64,000 nt of DNA from Temnothorax longispinosus. Its lineage: Eukaryota; Arthropoda; Insecta; Hymenoptera; Formicidae. The notes beneath the pieces were generated by a model, which was not told the origin of the DNA, did not search any database, and was given only the letters and a program-made list of their open reading frames with translations. Shown one piece after another: positions 11,220-22,235 of the stretch. Made by a program: the position numbers and the translations under genes. Positions within the stretch are counted from its first letter, which is position 1; each line of letters starts with the position of its first letter. The DNA lies in NCBI RefSeq assembly GCF_030848805.1, contig NW_027269992.1:248001-312000 (forward strand). The letters are read 5' to 3'.

Positions 11220-11492
11220 TCTTATTATAAAACTTTTTACACATGTAGGGGAGGTAAAAAGATGAATTTAGAAATTTTTTGTTGCTGCCAAAAAATGGTT
11301 CTAAAGGGTGAAATCACCCTTTATATGTAGAGCGGCTTTTTGTTTTTCTCGATATATTTCGGAAAGTATTCAAGATAAAAAAAATGTTTCAAATAAAAGT
11401 TTTATGGTAAAAACATCTTTATTCAACCACATTAATAAAATTTCAAAAAAAAAATTTTTTTAATTTTTAATCAAAATTTTGTTTAAAAAATT
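11220..11492. repeat. Left arm of inverted repeat split by Gypsy
   Basis: The sequence around ACACATGTAGGGG, AAAAAGATGAATTTAG and CTCGATATAT recurs inverted at 25779-26020. The Gypsy element lies between the two arms and carries its own target duplication, so the inverted repeat is older than the Gypsy insertion. Confidence 0.7.
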
Positions 11493-11990
11493 TGTAACGG
11501 CTTGACTTTAATATCGAACGCAGACTAGTTTACTGGATCGGGAGTTCGATGAAAGGCCCAGAGACAGTAGTCAGTTTGCGATTCACACGTATCCCTTTAT
11601 TTTATTCAACTCGAGATGCGGTATGACATACAAAGCCTAGTTCATCGCGGTATATTACAACGATCGACAGCGCCGGTGCGCTGGGCGGTATATGCGGACT
11701 AATAACAGAACGCGGGTTTACAGAAAATAACGAAGCGCGGTATATTGCATAAGAACGGAACGCAGGTACAGAGAACAACGCAGCGCGGTATGTTACAACG
11801 ATCGACAGTGCCGGTGCACTGGGCGGTATATGCGAGATGATGACGGGACGCGGTTTTACAGGAAATAATGAAACGCGGTATATTATATACGAACGGAACG
11901 CGGTTACAGAAAACACCGCAGCGCGGTATATGACGACAGGCGGTAGTGCGTGCGAACTCGCGTAGTATGATGAACGCGGAGGTATAATAC

Positions 11991-12289
11991 TGTTGCGTGC
12001 ATGCCGCCCGGTATACCTTTCCGACACCGAGCTGAAGCGTGCAACGGAAAGTCGAATGTAGCCTGTCTTTAGTAACGAGCCAGTTATTGATTTTATTGAT
12101 TTAATGTAACAGCTGACAGATTGTTCTCGAGCTGCTGGACCGTGCGGACGTGGTCCACGCTCTCCTGTATCGCGACGTTATAATAAACATCGAGATTATT
12201 CTTGTTATAACTGCAGTGTTTCTGTTATTTCCGTGAGCGTCGGGAGTGTGAGCGTGTGTGAGTGAACGAACGACTCGGCAAGCGCAACA
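11991..12289 (+). mobile_element. Solo LTR nested in Gypsy LTR
   Basis: A 299-bp insertion starting TGTTGCGTGC and ending AGCGCAACA, flanked by ATAC at 11987-11990 and 12290-12293. The partner LTR has a single ATAC and no insertion at the matching point (about 25105), so the boundaries are exact. It contains AATAAA near 12181. The class cannot be assigned. Confidence 0.85.
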
Positions 12290-12778
12290 ATACTCTACGG
12301 TCGCGGCGCGGCACCGTGGTGCGGGTGCACCCGGTGCGGTATATATGATATACGAACGGAACGCGGTTACAGATATCGAGAAGGCTGATAACGTGGGCGG
12401 GATCGCGATATGTACAACGGAGGATTGCGGAATCCCGGGGTTACGGTCGCGAGAACCCTCGCTGCAAGGACGAGCACGCTCGACCGCGCGGTGCCGTGGC
12501 CGTCGGGGTAAGTGTGATGGAGCTCGGGGACACTCTGAGAACCCTCAGTAGAGGCTCATACTCTGGACCTCATTTTTGCGTGTCGCCCTAGGATCTGGAA
12601 GGTAGGCTTCGTCAGGAGTAGCGGAGAGCCGTGGTAGAGACGAAGTGTCTTTTCGCCGAGCGCGCCGGCTTATATATCGCCCGGCGCGGCGAGGTCGGCA
12701 GGAGGGGGCCGATCGTCAGGCGAATCGCGCGGTGGTGGGAGCGGCGCGATCCCGCGCGCTCGTCTTCGGCGGGGATCG

Positions 12779-13189
12779 CACGGAAAACCCAATTCACAAG
12801 GAAAGATGATGCATAGATGACTGGGTAAATGTTGATGGTTATGCATCGTAAGATAGCGTGGTGATCACTGTCGTCTTTTATGCGCACGCATTATACTTTT
12901 CGATACCTCGATAATTTTCGATACCCGGTGCAAGCGCATCTTTTATGGTTATGTTGTAGGTTATGTGTACTTCATGGTTTGTTCATCGAGGTATCGAGAA
13001 CTCTAGCACGTGCACCACAAAATCTGGTGCAGACGTAACAAAAACCTATTCGTGTGTCAGAAATAACGCAACCCAGTAAGCACTGTACAGTTGAACGCAT
13101 ATGTATACAAATAAATAGTGCTGATCGACATATACATAGTGCTCGAAAATTTCTAGCATCAAGTTTAATAGTGAGTTCGGTTTTCCGTG
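12779..13189. mobile_element. MITE nested in Gypsy LTR
   Basis: A 411-bp insertion with 11-bp inverted ends CACGGAAAACC and GGTTTTCCGTG, absent from the partner LTR near 25588. CG flanks both sides, compatible with a 2-bp duplication. Inner inverted motifs CGATACCTCGAT and ATCGAGGTATCG are present near 12900 and 12985. Non-coding. Confidence 0.8.
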
Positions 13190-13401
13190 CGGCTCCCGTC
13201 GGCGCTCGTCGGCGTCGTGCGGGAAGGCATCGGTGCGGCGGGTTCCCCGCGCACACGGTGCGTTTCGAATGTTTAAAAAAGATGTGTGCGCAATGCGCCC
13301 TGTCCTCGCCCGACGGATGATCGGCCGGGCGGCATCCGGCGGGTAGTGGCTGGCAGTGGTGACCGGGGACGATGCCTTATCGTGAGGGGCGCATCGTTAC
13401 A

Positions 13402-13417
13402 CCACCCCTCCCCTTAG
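13402..13417 (-). other. Gypsy polypurine tract
   Basis: On the minus strand this reads CTAAGGGGAGGGGTGG directly next to the 3' LTR, where plus-strand DNA synthesis is primed in LTR elements. Confidence 0.8.
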
Positions 13418-14369
13418 ATGTGCCTGAATCGAGAGGCACAGGGGCACAGTGTCCGGCTGGTTGGAGGTGCCGGTCGGCCGGGTGGTTCCTTATGCGGGCG
13501 GTTTCCGGGACTTGTCCTTGATCCAACGGACGGAACCGTCCCCGTTGAACCGGATGTGCCAGCGCCGGTTCCCGATCGTATGCTTATACTGCCGGGCGAC
13601 ATGGCAGGAGAAATGGGGGACCTCCACGATCACCCGGGTTCGACCTGGACCGGGATTGGAGGTGACGGCAATGGTCCCATCACTCTCGCGGGTTGGAGCG
13701 TCGGACGTGGTCGTCGGGGGGCCTCTACCAGTGGTCGTGGGCGCCTCGGCGACGGCGGTGGCGGTGCCAGAAGCCAGGCCTGCTTCGCTCGATTTACCGC
13801 ATCAGACCTCTGTATAATCGTGCCGACCCGCGGCACGGTCTTCGGCGGGGCCGGTCTGGCCGGCGGCGGTGGTGGCTGTGCCGTGTCGGGCTCGCCCCGA
13901 TAGAGGGTGGCCCACCCTTGCCCGATCCCGGGGTTGGCCGGATCGTACTCCTCGTCGTCCTCGCCGAGGATTTTCGCTATCTCCGTTAGAATGTCTCGCT
14001 CTTGTGGCGTTGTTTCGTCCGTCATGGTTGCGGTCGTTCTGACGATCGGCTTGCCCCCGCTTCGGTACGCCGGGTGTCTTAGCGCTTGTTTCCATTTTTC
14101 GGTGGTTAACAGTATGTTTGGGTCGCGGGAGGTCGCGTCACAATGTTTCGCTCGTCGGCGTTCTCGTCTTGGCGCGCGTTTTCCGGCCGTGTATGTTTGC
14201 ACGGCGATGGTTGGTGCGAGCGTGTCCCCCCCACCGAGGTCCGGGCCAGGTACGTCGGGTGGTGCGTCGGACGGGGCGCGCTTTAGATCCTGCACATGTA
14301 CGTGTCGATACCATTTCCCCGAGCGGCTGCGGAGGTCCACTATGACTGGCGAAATAATGCGGCGGATTT
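13418..14369 (-). pseudogene. Gypsy integrase C-terminus and extra 3' frame
   Basis: The frame from 14340 to 13630 begins with the end of integrase (LRSRSGKWYRHVHVQDLKR). It runs on into a proline-rich, acidic section with MTDETTPQERDILTEIAKIL near 14026, which could be a separate start. I recognise no family for this extra section, and it has no envelope-like signal peptide or membrane segment. Beyond the stop at 13630 other frames stay partly open to the polypurine tract (for example HIRFNGDGSVRWIKDK), which suggests the original frame reached further. Confidence 0.6.
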
Positions 14370-15104
14370 CTAGCGGGCCAATAAATTTTGGCGCGAGCTT
14401 GGCGTTAAACGCCGCTGCCTTGTTGGAGAGCGGGCGGTCGCGCTTCCATACCCATTCCCCGATACGCGGTCTCCATTCGCGGCGGCGGAGGTTATAGTTT
14501 TTTCTTGGTGCTGGAACGCGCGGGCCAGCTGGATCTTCACTAGGTCGTACGCTTCTGCTAACCGGCGATGCATGTGGGTCGGCGGCGTTGGTTCGTCGCG
14601 CGGCGCGTCCTCCCCGGGGCGGCGCAACTTGCGGCCGTGATTTAAAAACGCGGGCGTGTAGCCCGTCGCGTCGTGGGTTGCGGTATTATAGGCGAACTGG
14701 AGCTCCGGCAAGTGCTCGTTTCAGGTTTTGTGTCGTTTTGCGTATTGCGCGATCATGGTCTTGATTACGCGGTTGGTGCGCTCCACGGGGTTGCAGTGGG
14801 GCGCGTATGCTGGCGTAAAGCGGTGGCGGATTCCACAGGCGGCGAGGAGTTTAGCGAGCTGCCGGGATTTTAATTGCGTGCCATTGTCCGACAGGATTTT
14901 GTCCGGGCATCCGTGTCGGAGGATAATGGCTTCGGTTACGTGTTTTACGATAGCCGGCGCGGTGGCTTGTCGTAATGGCCGGAGCTCGACCCACTTCGTA
15001 AAGCGGTCCTGGATGTTGAGGAGCCAGACATGGCCGGCGGCGGATCGCGGGAGCAGGCCGACGAGGTCGAGGGTGACCTGTTGCCACGGATGGCCGAGTG
15101 CGGT
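14370..15104 (-). pseudogene. Gypsy integrase core, second part
   Basis: Minus-strand continuation of integrase after the insertion at 15105. Catalytic residues are readable as Asp in TLDLVGLLP, Asp in LSDNGTQ and Glu in NPVERTNR. A TGA at 14721-14723 (plus-strand TCA) replaces an expected Trp codon before LPELQFAYNT. There is also a frame change near 14500. The core is therefore dead even apart from the large insertion. Confidence 0.82.
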
Positions 15105-17764
15105 TGTAACCGAACAATACGTAATCGGGCTACGGGGTACGCGATTTTGACCTATAAGTCATCGGTCGCCACTCGGTTTAACCTTAAACTACCGAGAAGG
15201 TAGCTATTCGTAATGCAAACGACACAAAAGTTGGACAATTTGTTTAAGCAATTTTATTTTTTCATTCCGCCACGGCTGCCTTGTCAGTGTCGCCTGTGCT
15301 CAAGATACCGCTAGGTATGACCTTGGTCGGCCAGCCAGGGACCCCGGTTCACACGACAACCGCTTGATCAGGTATATATATACGTCTATCTCCTTAACCC
15401 TTTCACTTTTTAGCTTCCCGCCACGGATGTCTCCTCTGTGTTGCTCTGCCTCACGCTTCCGCTATCTATCAATCGCCTGCCTCGTACGTGGAACCAAGAT
15501 GGCCGGACAACCGCTTGATCGGGTAAGTCTCGACATTAAGATCAATTAACCAACTAATTCTTTTATTTTCAGGTTTCGTCAACGGCTTCCTCTTCACCAT
15601 CGCCAATGTCATGGATCACCGCTGCTCACCGACGACCAGGATCACCGCGTATGGGAGATGCCGCGACACGAGGTAAGTATGAGAACTGTCATGGTAACTA
15701 TGATTAATGCCATTTCTTTTCAGGTTTCCGCCACGGATTCCTCATCTATGGCCTCCTGATGCAGAATCGATGATGACCTTGAAGCTCGGACACCGCTAAC
15801 ACACAAGATGGATGACAGCCGCTTGTTCAGGTAAGTTGAAAGTAAGTAACTGATAATTTTATATATATTTTTGCAAATAATTATTGCTTTTATTGTTAAC
15901 TATCGTTTCACAATGGTGGTGGTTCACAATTACTGATGCCGCGCAAGATGGCGGTTGCACGTCTCGCAAAGTGCGATTTCACGATTCCGGTACGCGAAAA
16001 AACCGTACGCCTTTCGTATCGGCGTCATGTAACGCAATGTGCGGGCGTTCCCGTTTGTTTCGGACACTGTGGTAGGCTTACAAATCGTAATCCGGTACGT
16101 TTTCGCGATATTAACTACGATACGCCGGGATATACGCGCGAGAAGATAGCTACCATTCGAGCGCCCACGAGAGACTGCCTCGAAGAATATTCCTCTCTCG
16201 GGCTCCCTACCTCCGAAGTTTTACCCCCACCATGGGGTCTCGGCCGCTTTCTCCTCGCGGTAACTTTCCATTCTACGCCGATACAATAGCTGTTTACGAG
16301 TTTTGGCTCGCCAGGTGTGCGCCAGATGTTCGCGATGGAAATTTCCGCCGCCAGTACACTATTTACGACGCGCTTAATCGGCTCCCGGGTAGTGGTTTTC
16401 CACCTCTTCGAAAAATTAACTTTTGAGGGCGCCGACCCGTGCGCACGGCCTCTCCTACGTCCCTAATGCCGATTCCGGGTCGACTTCCTGGAGACGACGT
16501 CCAGGTCGCTTTCTACGTGTCCGCCGATGGCGGCGACCCTGCTGCCTATTCTCCCAGTCCCTACTAACCGTATTCCAGCTTAACTTCTCGCAGCCGATGT
16601 CTAGGTCTATCGGTTTACACGACTGTCATGGCAACCCACCGTCCGGATAGTCGGATCTCGGGCGCGATTCGTTCCTCGGGTGTACTAGGTATCCCCGAGA
16701 ACGCAGCTCTGGCCCTTTTCCGCTACGACTTCCGGTTCAGAAATTCACGGGTGTGAACTGCACGTCCGGGTGCACGGATTTCGCTCGCGATCGATTCCTC
16801 GGGTCTCTCTAACCTCCCCGAGTACGCAGCTCTGGCCTTTTCCCGCTACGACTTCCGGTTCGCAAATTCACGGATTGTCGTGTGAACTGCACGTCCGGGT
16901 GCACGGATTTCGCTCGCGATCGACTCCTCGGGTCTCTCTAACCTCCCCGAGTACGCAGCTCTGGCCTTTTCCCGCTACGACTTCCGGTTCGCAAATTCGC
17001 TGATTGTCGTGCGAACTGCACTTCCGGGCGCTCGGATTCCGCTCGCGATCGATTCCAGGGGTCGGTTGGCCCTCCCTCTGGACGCAGCTCCAGCCGTTTT
17101 GCGCTATGGCTTCCCGTTCGCGTTTTTCGTGGGTCGTCATCCAAACCCTACGTCTGCGTGTTCGGATCACGCCGGTTTTGCGTGGGCCCCCTCTTAGGAA
17201 CCCCGTGTGTTGGCATCCTGACTCCTACTCGCGTGGCACGCGCGGTACGTGCACTAGGTGCCCGCGCTATGAAGATTGTGTGTGACTCGACCATTTACCT
17301 TATCGGTGCGTTACCGCAATCCACGCACCTGTTCCAAATCAAATCTTTTCGCTCCTGGTCGGGCCGGGCATCGTAGTGCCAAAACGAAAACTAAAATTGG
17401 TGGATTGGGAAGAAAATATCTTAAGAGCTACTCGAGCCGCTGCTCGGCGACCGCTGTCGCATGCCTTAATATTAATTGCGCCGGACGGGTGAAATCGATG
17501 ACTTTATCAAATAAAACGGAAAGAAAATAATAAATCATAAGCTGAAAATAACTAAAAAAAAGAAATGGGCCTCGACTCCGTCCTGGGAGCGCTCGCGCAA
17601 CTTAAATCTAATCGGGGATGTCCCCCTCGTTTCCGGAGTACTCTTCCCTGCTGGACGGGCTCATAAACCCGTCACTGGGCTCGTCCTGCTGCTGGCTGCG
17701 TTGCTCCATATGGCATCACCGTCCACGTCAGCGTCGGTTGGTCGACACGACGCGTGCGGTTGCA
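15105..17764 (+). mobile_element. Long LTR-like element, copy 1 (exon-array family)
   Basis: A 2660-bp insertion in the Gypsy integrase. It begins TGTAACCG, ends TTGCA, and has target duplication CGGT at 15101-15104 and 17765-17768. TG...CA ends and a 4-bp duplication fit a solo LTR or a short LTR-only element. The 5' end shares CGGTCGCCACTCGGTTT and ACCGAGAAG with copies at 32086, 36517 and 61521. Then come repeated units with splice-like borders: candidate introns 15523..15572 and 15673..15723, and a further GTAAGT donor at 15831. Exon-like parts repeat CCGCCACGG and CCGCTTGATC. AATAAAAC near 17510 may be a polyadenylation signal. No protein domain is seen. Confidence 0.75.
16690..17110 (+). 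repeat. 129-bp tandem repeats in LTR-like copy 1
   Basis: GTGTGAACTGCACGTCCGGG starts at 16751 and 16880, and a diverged form at 17009, giving a period of 129 bp. Units include TCGCTCGCGATCGA and CCCGAGTACGCAGCTCTGGC. Confidence 0.85.
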
Positions 17765-18254
17765 CGGTCGGGTGTAATTGTCCGACGGGCTTTTCTTGCG
17801 CGACTTTATGGGCGAGGCACGTCGGGCATTTGCGGACGTAGCGGGCGATGTCGCGGAACATCCCAGGCCAATAATACTTGTGCGCGATTCTTGCGATTGT
17901 TTTTGCTATTCCGAGGTGGCCGGCGGTCGGTGCGTCGTGGTATTGTTCGAGGAGCGGGCCTCGCTGGTCTTTTGGTACGCATTCCTTCCACTGTTCGGCG
18001 GCTGGGGTGTCTTTGAAATCAAGTCTGTGGAGCACGTGCTTCCACAGCCGGCCTTGGTCGATCCGGAAGTCTGGCACCTCGTGGGGCGTAGTGTCGGCCG
18101 CGTGCCACATACGTGTATACCATGGGCACTTTGCTTGCGTGACGACGAGGATTTCGGGTTGTCGGGATAACGCGTCGGCTACCTTGTTGAGTGCCCCTTT
18201 TCGGTATTTGATCTCGAAGTCATACTGTTGTAACTCGAATGCCCATCGCCCCAA
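17765..18254 (-). pseudogene. Gypsy integrase N-terminal zinc domain
   Basis: The minus-strand frame starts with the RNase H tail (KGALNKVADALSR) and continues into the H2C2 zinc finger of integrase: His in YHDAPTAGHLG, Cys in VRKCPTCLAHK. The frame runs on into the insertion at 17764. Dropping the insertion and one CGGT copy brings this frame into register with the catalytic core at 15104, which supports the insertion boundaries. Confidence 0.85.
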
Positions 18255-18487
18255 CCGGCCGGACGGAGACTCTAGCTTTTGTAGCCATTTTAGCGACTGG
18301 TGATCGGTGATTGCCGTGAATCGGTACCTCGAGGTAGCCGCGCATCCGTCGAATTTCCCATACTACGGCCAGGCACTCCAGTTCGGTTGCGCTATAATTC
18401 CGCTCGGCGTTATTTAACGTGTGGCTGGCGTAAGCGATAACGCGGGGAAGTATTGCGTCAGCACGGCCCCCAGACCGGTGGTGCTGG
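18255..18487 (-). pseudogene. Gypsy RNase H, distal half
   Basis: RNase H residues readable on the minus strand include VIAYASHTLNNAERNYS and TELECLAVVWEIRRMRGYL. The domain is cut at 18488 by the Transib insertion; its proximal half lies beyond 22236. A frameshift separates this part from the frame at 18254. Confidence 0.8.
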
Positions 18488-18492
18488 CGTCG

Positions 18493-18953
18493 CACAGTGG
18501 GGCAAAAGCGGATTTTTTGGTTCAAAAAGTTCCACAGGTCTTAATTTTCAACCGATTTCAATGTATTTTTTTTTAAATTAAAGCTCTTTAAATTTCGAAG
18601 AGATTCCTCAGGTCCGATTTTTAAAATTCAAAACAAACGACTCAATATGGCGCCCGAAAACACAAAAATGCGCCAAAGTACTTCAATATAAGTTTTTTTC
18701 GTTATTAAATATATTTGTAATCATTTTATTTATTAAATAAAAACATTCACGCGCATTCGAGCGAGCGTGCTGCATTTTTTTTCTACAGAAAAAATAGGAA
18801 TAAAAAAAATTGTACCTGATAGTAACCGTGTACGTAATAGTGACCAGTGTAAATATATATTTAGATGCATAAAAACCAGAAAAAAATGCTTAGTAATTTG
18901 TTGCTTATTTCTTACTGCAGAAAAAAACAGGAATAAAAAAATGTACCCATGGT
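18493..18953 (+). repeat. Transib left inverted end (461 bp)
   Basis: Mirrors 21770..22230 closely until about 18953, where the two diverge after AAAATGTACCC. Starts with CACAGTG. Twenty-two nt inward lies the A-rich TCAAAAAGT, loosely like an RSS nonamer. Confidence 0.85.
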
Positions 18954-19070
18954 TAAATATTTTAATTGCGTGTGTTTCCTGCTCTTCGCGTTACCCAAGA
19001 TCAACGACATGGACGTGGCAGGTATCTGATCTTTTTGGGGTGCTTTATTCGCGTGAGTCCCCTTGCCTCT

Positions 19071-19073
<3 letters not shown>

Positions 19074-19110
<37 letters not shown>

Positions 19111-19200
19111 GGGGGGAGAGTTGCAGAAGAGATAAGGACCCCGCAGTTCGTCATTTCCGCAGTATTTATAGACTCCAAACCTCTCTTCTGTTGTGTGTGT
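19074..19200 (+). repeat. GT microsatellite plus 70-bp unit in Transib
   Basis: A GT run at about 19074-19108 is followed by a unit of about 70 bp (GAGATAAGGACCCC, TTCGTCA, GACTCCAAACC) and a second GT run. The same unit occurs six times in the palindrome at 27327..31239. Confidence 0.85.
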
Positions 19201-19228
19201 GTATGTAGCGTGTGTACAAGTGCGCGTT

Positions 19229-21180
19229 CTACTCAGCTAACAATTCTTCAGCGTCAGGATGAAGGTTACTCGCAACTTTGTACCATATTTTCCGAAAAGT
19301 ATTCACCACAGGATCCGACGAGAGAAGCAATTTTCGGCCAAGGTCTAAATTTGTTGATAATCTGTTACACTTTCTCGTATTAAATTCGCGAAATCTTTTT
19401 AAATCTTTATTTCGCGCTTCTTGCGCTTCTTCCGTCAACTGGCCGATAGGTAAAATGGCTTTTTCAATAATTTTAGAACCGTGTATTAATACTTTATGCA
19501 CAGTGGCGGGCATGTAATACCACGGGTACAGATCAACGTACAATTCCGCTGTTCGTTTACAAAATTCATGAAACTTTTCGACATTGATTTTTCTTCCACA
19601 AGCAATTACCTGCAGTACTACATGGAATCTTTTTATTAAGTTCAAATCAACTCCTGTAATTCGAGCACTTAATTCTTCATTTGCGAAAAAGCGTCTAGCG
19701 GTATTACCGCTATTTGAATTTCCAGCTCCTTGCTTTGGCATATCTATTAATAATCCTAATTCATCCTTAAAGGCCTTCTGTATTCTTTCTTTTGCTGCTC
19801 TCATAGACTTCTTCTCCTCTTCAAGTCTTACTGCCCATTTTTGGAAAGATAGTCTGTAAGCTATATGTAGAATAGCCTCCATGAAGCGGATCCACGCGTG
19901 CAGTGTTGCAAGGCCATAATGAAACGTATTTTCGTCTACTGTCAGTTCTTTAAGTTTTTCAAGGTTATTCATTAATGATGGGGTTGCTTTGCAAATGTAG
20001 CAAGTTGAAGATGAAGTGTCGGTTAACGCTTGGCATATCTTACCATCCAACATTGTCATACTCATTTTATGCACGATTTCGCAACGAGTTTGTCCTTCGT
20101 TAATATATACGACAAAGGGTCTTAGACAATCTACATCTTTAAGGATATCTGATATTTCAGATTTTGTTATCTCTTTCGTCTCCGATTTTATATAAATTTT
20201 ACGAGGCGACATAGTCTCGTTGACCCTGGATGCGGATTATACCAAATTGTGTCTGAAGCTTCATCATTGCCTATCTGTAAAACCAGTGGCACCATGGAAA
20301 ACATGAAAATACTTTTATCAGAGTGGCGCGAATCAGTAAAACTCTGATTGTACAAATTATGCCCAGAAGTTCCGTCACCTCCAAATTTCGAAATCAGAAA
20401 GATGGACATATTTTGAGCCTCAATTTGACGTAGACTCGCCGAAACATGTGGGATTTGTACAATTCGTGATGCTGTATGGTCCATCAAATCCTGCAAGTTG
20501 ACACTGACCCCATCTTCACTAACTGTAAATGCTGATTGTGAAGGATAACATCTTTTTCTAGCCTCTTCTAAACTTTTATAACTCGGATAGATATCACAAT
20601 TTATTGCCTTGGCTTTTTCGCGAATTATTTCATACTGATATTTTGAAAGTTTTGCATCTTTTATTAAGGCTAACACTTCATCATCACTAAGTCGAGCAGT
20701 GTTTTTGTTCATCCCGACATCATTTTCGACATCAATATTACCTGATAAAAGATCCTTTATTTTTTACCACAAATTAATGTTACCACTTTCTTTTAAACGA
20801 CGAAGAAAAGATTCTTGGATTTCAATATCAGAGAACGTTTCGATTACTCGCAAAACTTTTCGTCGCTTTGTGGATTTTGAACTACTACCATAATCAGTGG
20901 AAGATCTACCAGGTAATAATTGATCAATTTTGACAGTAAGTTCAGAAATCAACCATTGTTCGTTTTTTGAATTAAATTTATCCACATTGTAGAGTGCACT
21001 CTTCCATTTCTTTTGAAATGTTGGAATAAATAAATTAAGTTTATACTTCAAGGGAATTAAAAGTGCCACACTTATGTCATGTAGCGATTTTACATATTCG
21101 AGTAATACTTCTACATTTTTTTGAGGACTAGAAATTAGAAAATCAAAAAGTTCTTTATGAGAAATCCTAAACTCACTCAT
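19229..21180 (-). pseudogene. Transib transposase, broken
   Basis: Three minus-strand stretches: 21180-20764, 20712-20188 and 20212-19229. The first two share a frame with a stop at 20764-20766; the third is shifted at about 20205. The catalytic pattern matches the Transib/RAG1 family: first Asp in FGGDGTSGH; a zinc-type pair in TCYICKATPS; a helix with FHYGLATLHAWIRFMEA; and the region of the catalytic Glu in GNTARRFFANEE. The C-terminal part (KDLKRFREFNTRKC) also resembles the RAG1 core. Total about 630 residues, usual for Transib. There is no sign of a RAG2-like partner. Confidence 0.87.
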
Positions 21181-21769
21181 GTTTGTACATATATAATTAT
21201 TAAATCAATATGTATACTTGAACAATAGTCAGCAAGCCGAAATTTTTTTATATAAACCCTAGATAAATATTTAGATCGATAACGTTGGACTGCTTTACGG
21301 CTCTTATACTTCGCGGTTCACAATTGTAGTTTCAGTTCCGATTGCCACCTATTGGTCACCAATGGAGCATTATGCGGCCGTGCAACTATACTGTATTCCA
21401 ACAGTATTTACCTTCTTCGCTAAATGCTTGGCTGAATGTTTGGTTGTAAAATCTAAGAGTTTTGAGTTACAGCATTAAAAGCCACACATGAATATGACTT
21501 CAAATGAAAGATTGATGGAAACTCCAACAAAATGCAGGAGCTTTCAATTTGCAATGAATTCTCCTAACACTTTTATTTCAAATTACAATATGCGATAGTG
21601 ATCATTATATTTTCAATATTTTATTTAACGTGTTCACTAAAGACAAGAGAACGTGAAAAAACGTAGCAATATACGTACATAATAATATTTCTGCATACGG
21701 AACATTTTTAATGACCTACCTTTCGCAGATTGCTTGCTTTACGTTTACGTAATTGTAGGGGACTAGTTA
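21181..21769 (-). other. Transib 5' non-coding region
   Basis: Between the transposase start and the right inverted end, on the minus strand. AT-rich, probably the promoter side. Nothing else seen. Confidence 0.5.
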
Positions 21770-22230
21770 CTGCCAGGGGTACATTTTTTTATTCCTGTTT
21801 TTTTCTGCAGTAAGAAATAAGCAACAAATTACTAAGCATTTTTTTCTGGTTTTTATGCATCTAAATATATATTTACACTGGTCACTATTACGTACACGGT
21901 TACTATCAGGTACAATTTTTTTAATTCCTATTTTTTCTGTAGAAAAAAAAATGCAGCACGCTCGCTCGAATGCGCGTGAATGTTTTTATTTAATAAATAA
22001 AATGATTACAAATATATTTAATAACGAAAAAAACTTATATTGAAGTACTTTGGCGCATTTTTGTGTTTTCGGGCGCCATATTGAGTCGTTTGTTTTGAAT
22101 TTTAAAAATCGGACCTGAGGAGTCTCTTCGAAATTTAGAGCTTTAATTAAAAAAAAATACATTAAAATCGGTTGAAAATTAAGACCTGTGGAACTTTTTG
22201 AACCAAAAAATCCGCTTTTGCCCCACTGTG
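21770..22230 (-). repeat. Transib right inverted end (461 bp)
   Basis: Inverse of 18493..18953, ending CCCCACTGTG at 22230 next to CGTCG. Confidence 0.85.
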
Positions 22231-22235
22231 CGTCG

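Larger units (their letters stand above)
11493..13401 (-). repeat. Gypsy 3' LTR (enlarged to 1909 bp)
   Basis: Starts TGTAACGGC and ends CGTTACA, matching 24747..25774. It is nearly twice as long as its partner for three visible reasons: a solo LTR at 11991..12289, a MITE at 12779..13189, and an internal duplication of GCGGTATAT-containing sequence at about 11770-11930. Confidence 0.88.
18493..22230 (-). mobile_element. Transib DNA transposon (RAG1-like family)
   Basis: A 3738-bp element with ends CACAGTGGGGC and GCCCCACTGTG, and target duplication CGTCG at 18488-18492 and 22231-22235. Transib elements are known for 5-bp GC-rich duplications of CGNCG type and for ends resembling the V(D)J heptamer CACAGTG, and both features are exact here. 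Inverted ends are about 461 bp each. The encoded protein shows the RAG1-like DDE pattern. The gene has one in-frame stop and one frameshift. The element disrupts the Gypsy RNase H and is therefore younger than it. Confidence 0.9.

Noticed and set aside
13418..13903. Plus-strand Gly-rich frames at 13.4-14.5 kb and 22.4-24.3 kb
   Set aside because: Opposite-strand shadows of GC-rich Gypsy coding sequence.
15105..17764. Host gene with several short exons instead of a transposon
   Set aside because: TG...CA ends, a 4-bp target duplication inside a Gypsy integrase, and further copies elsewhere in the window show it is mobile.
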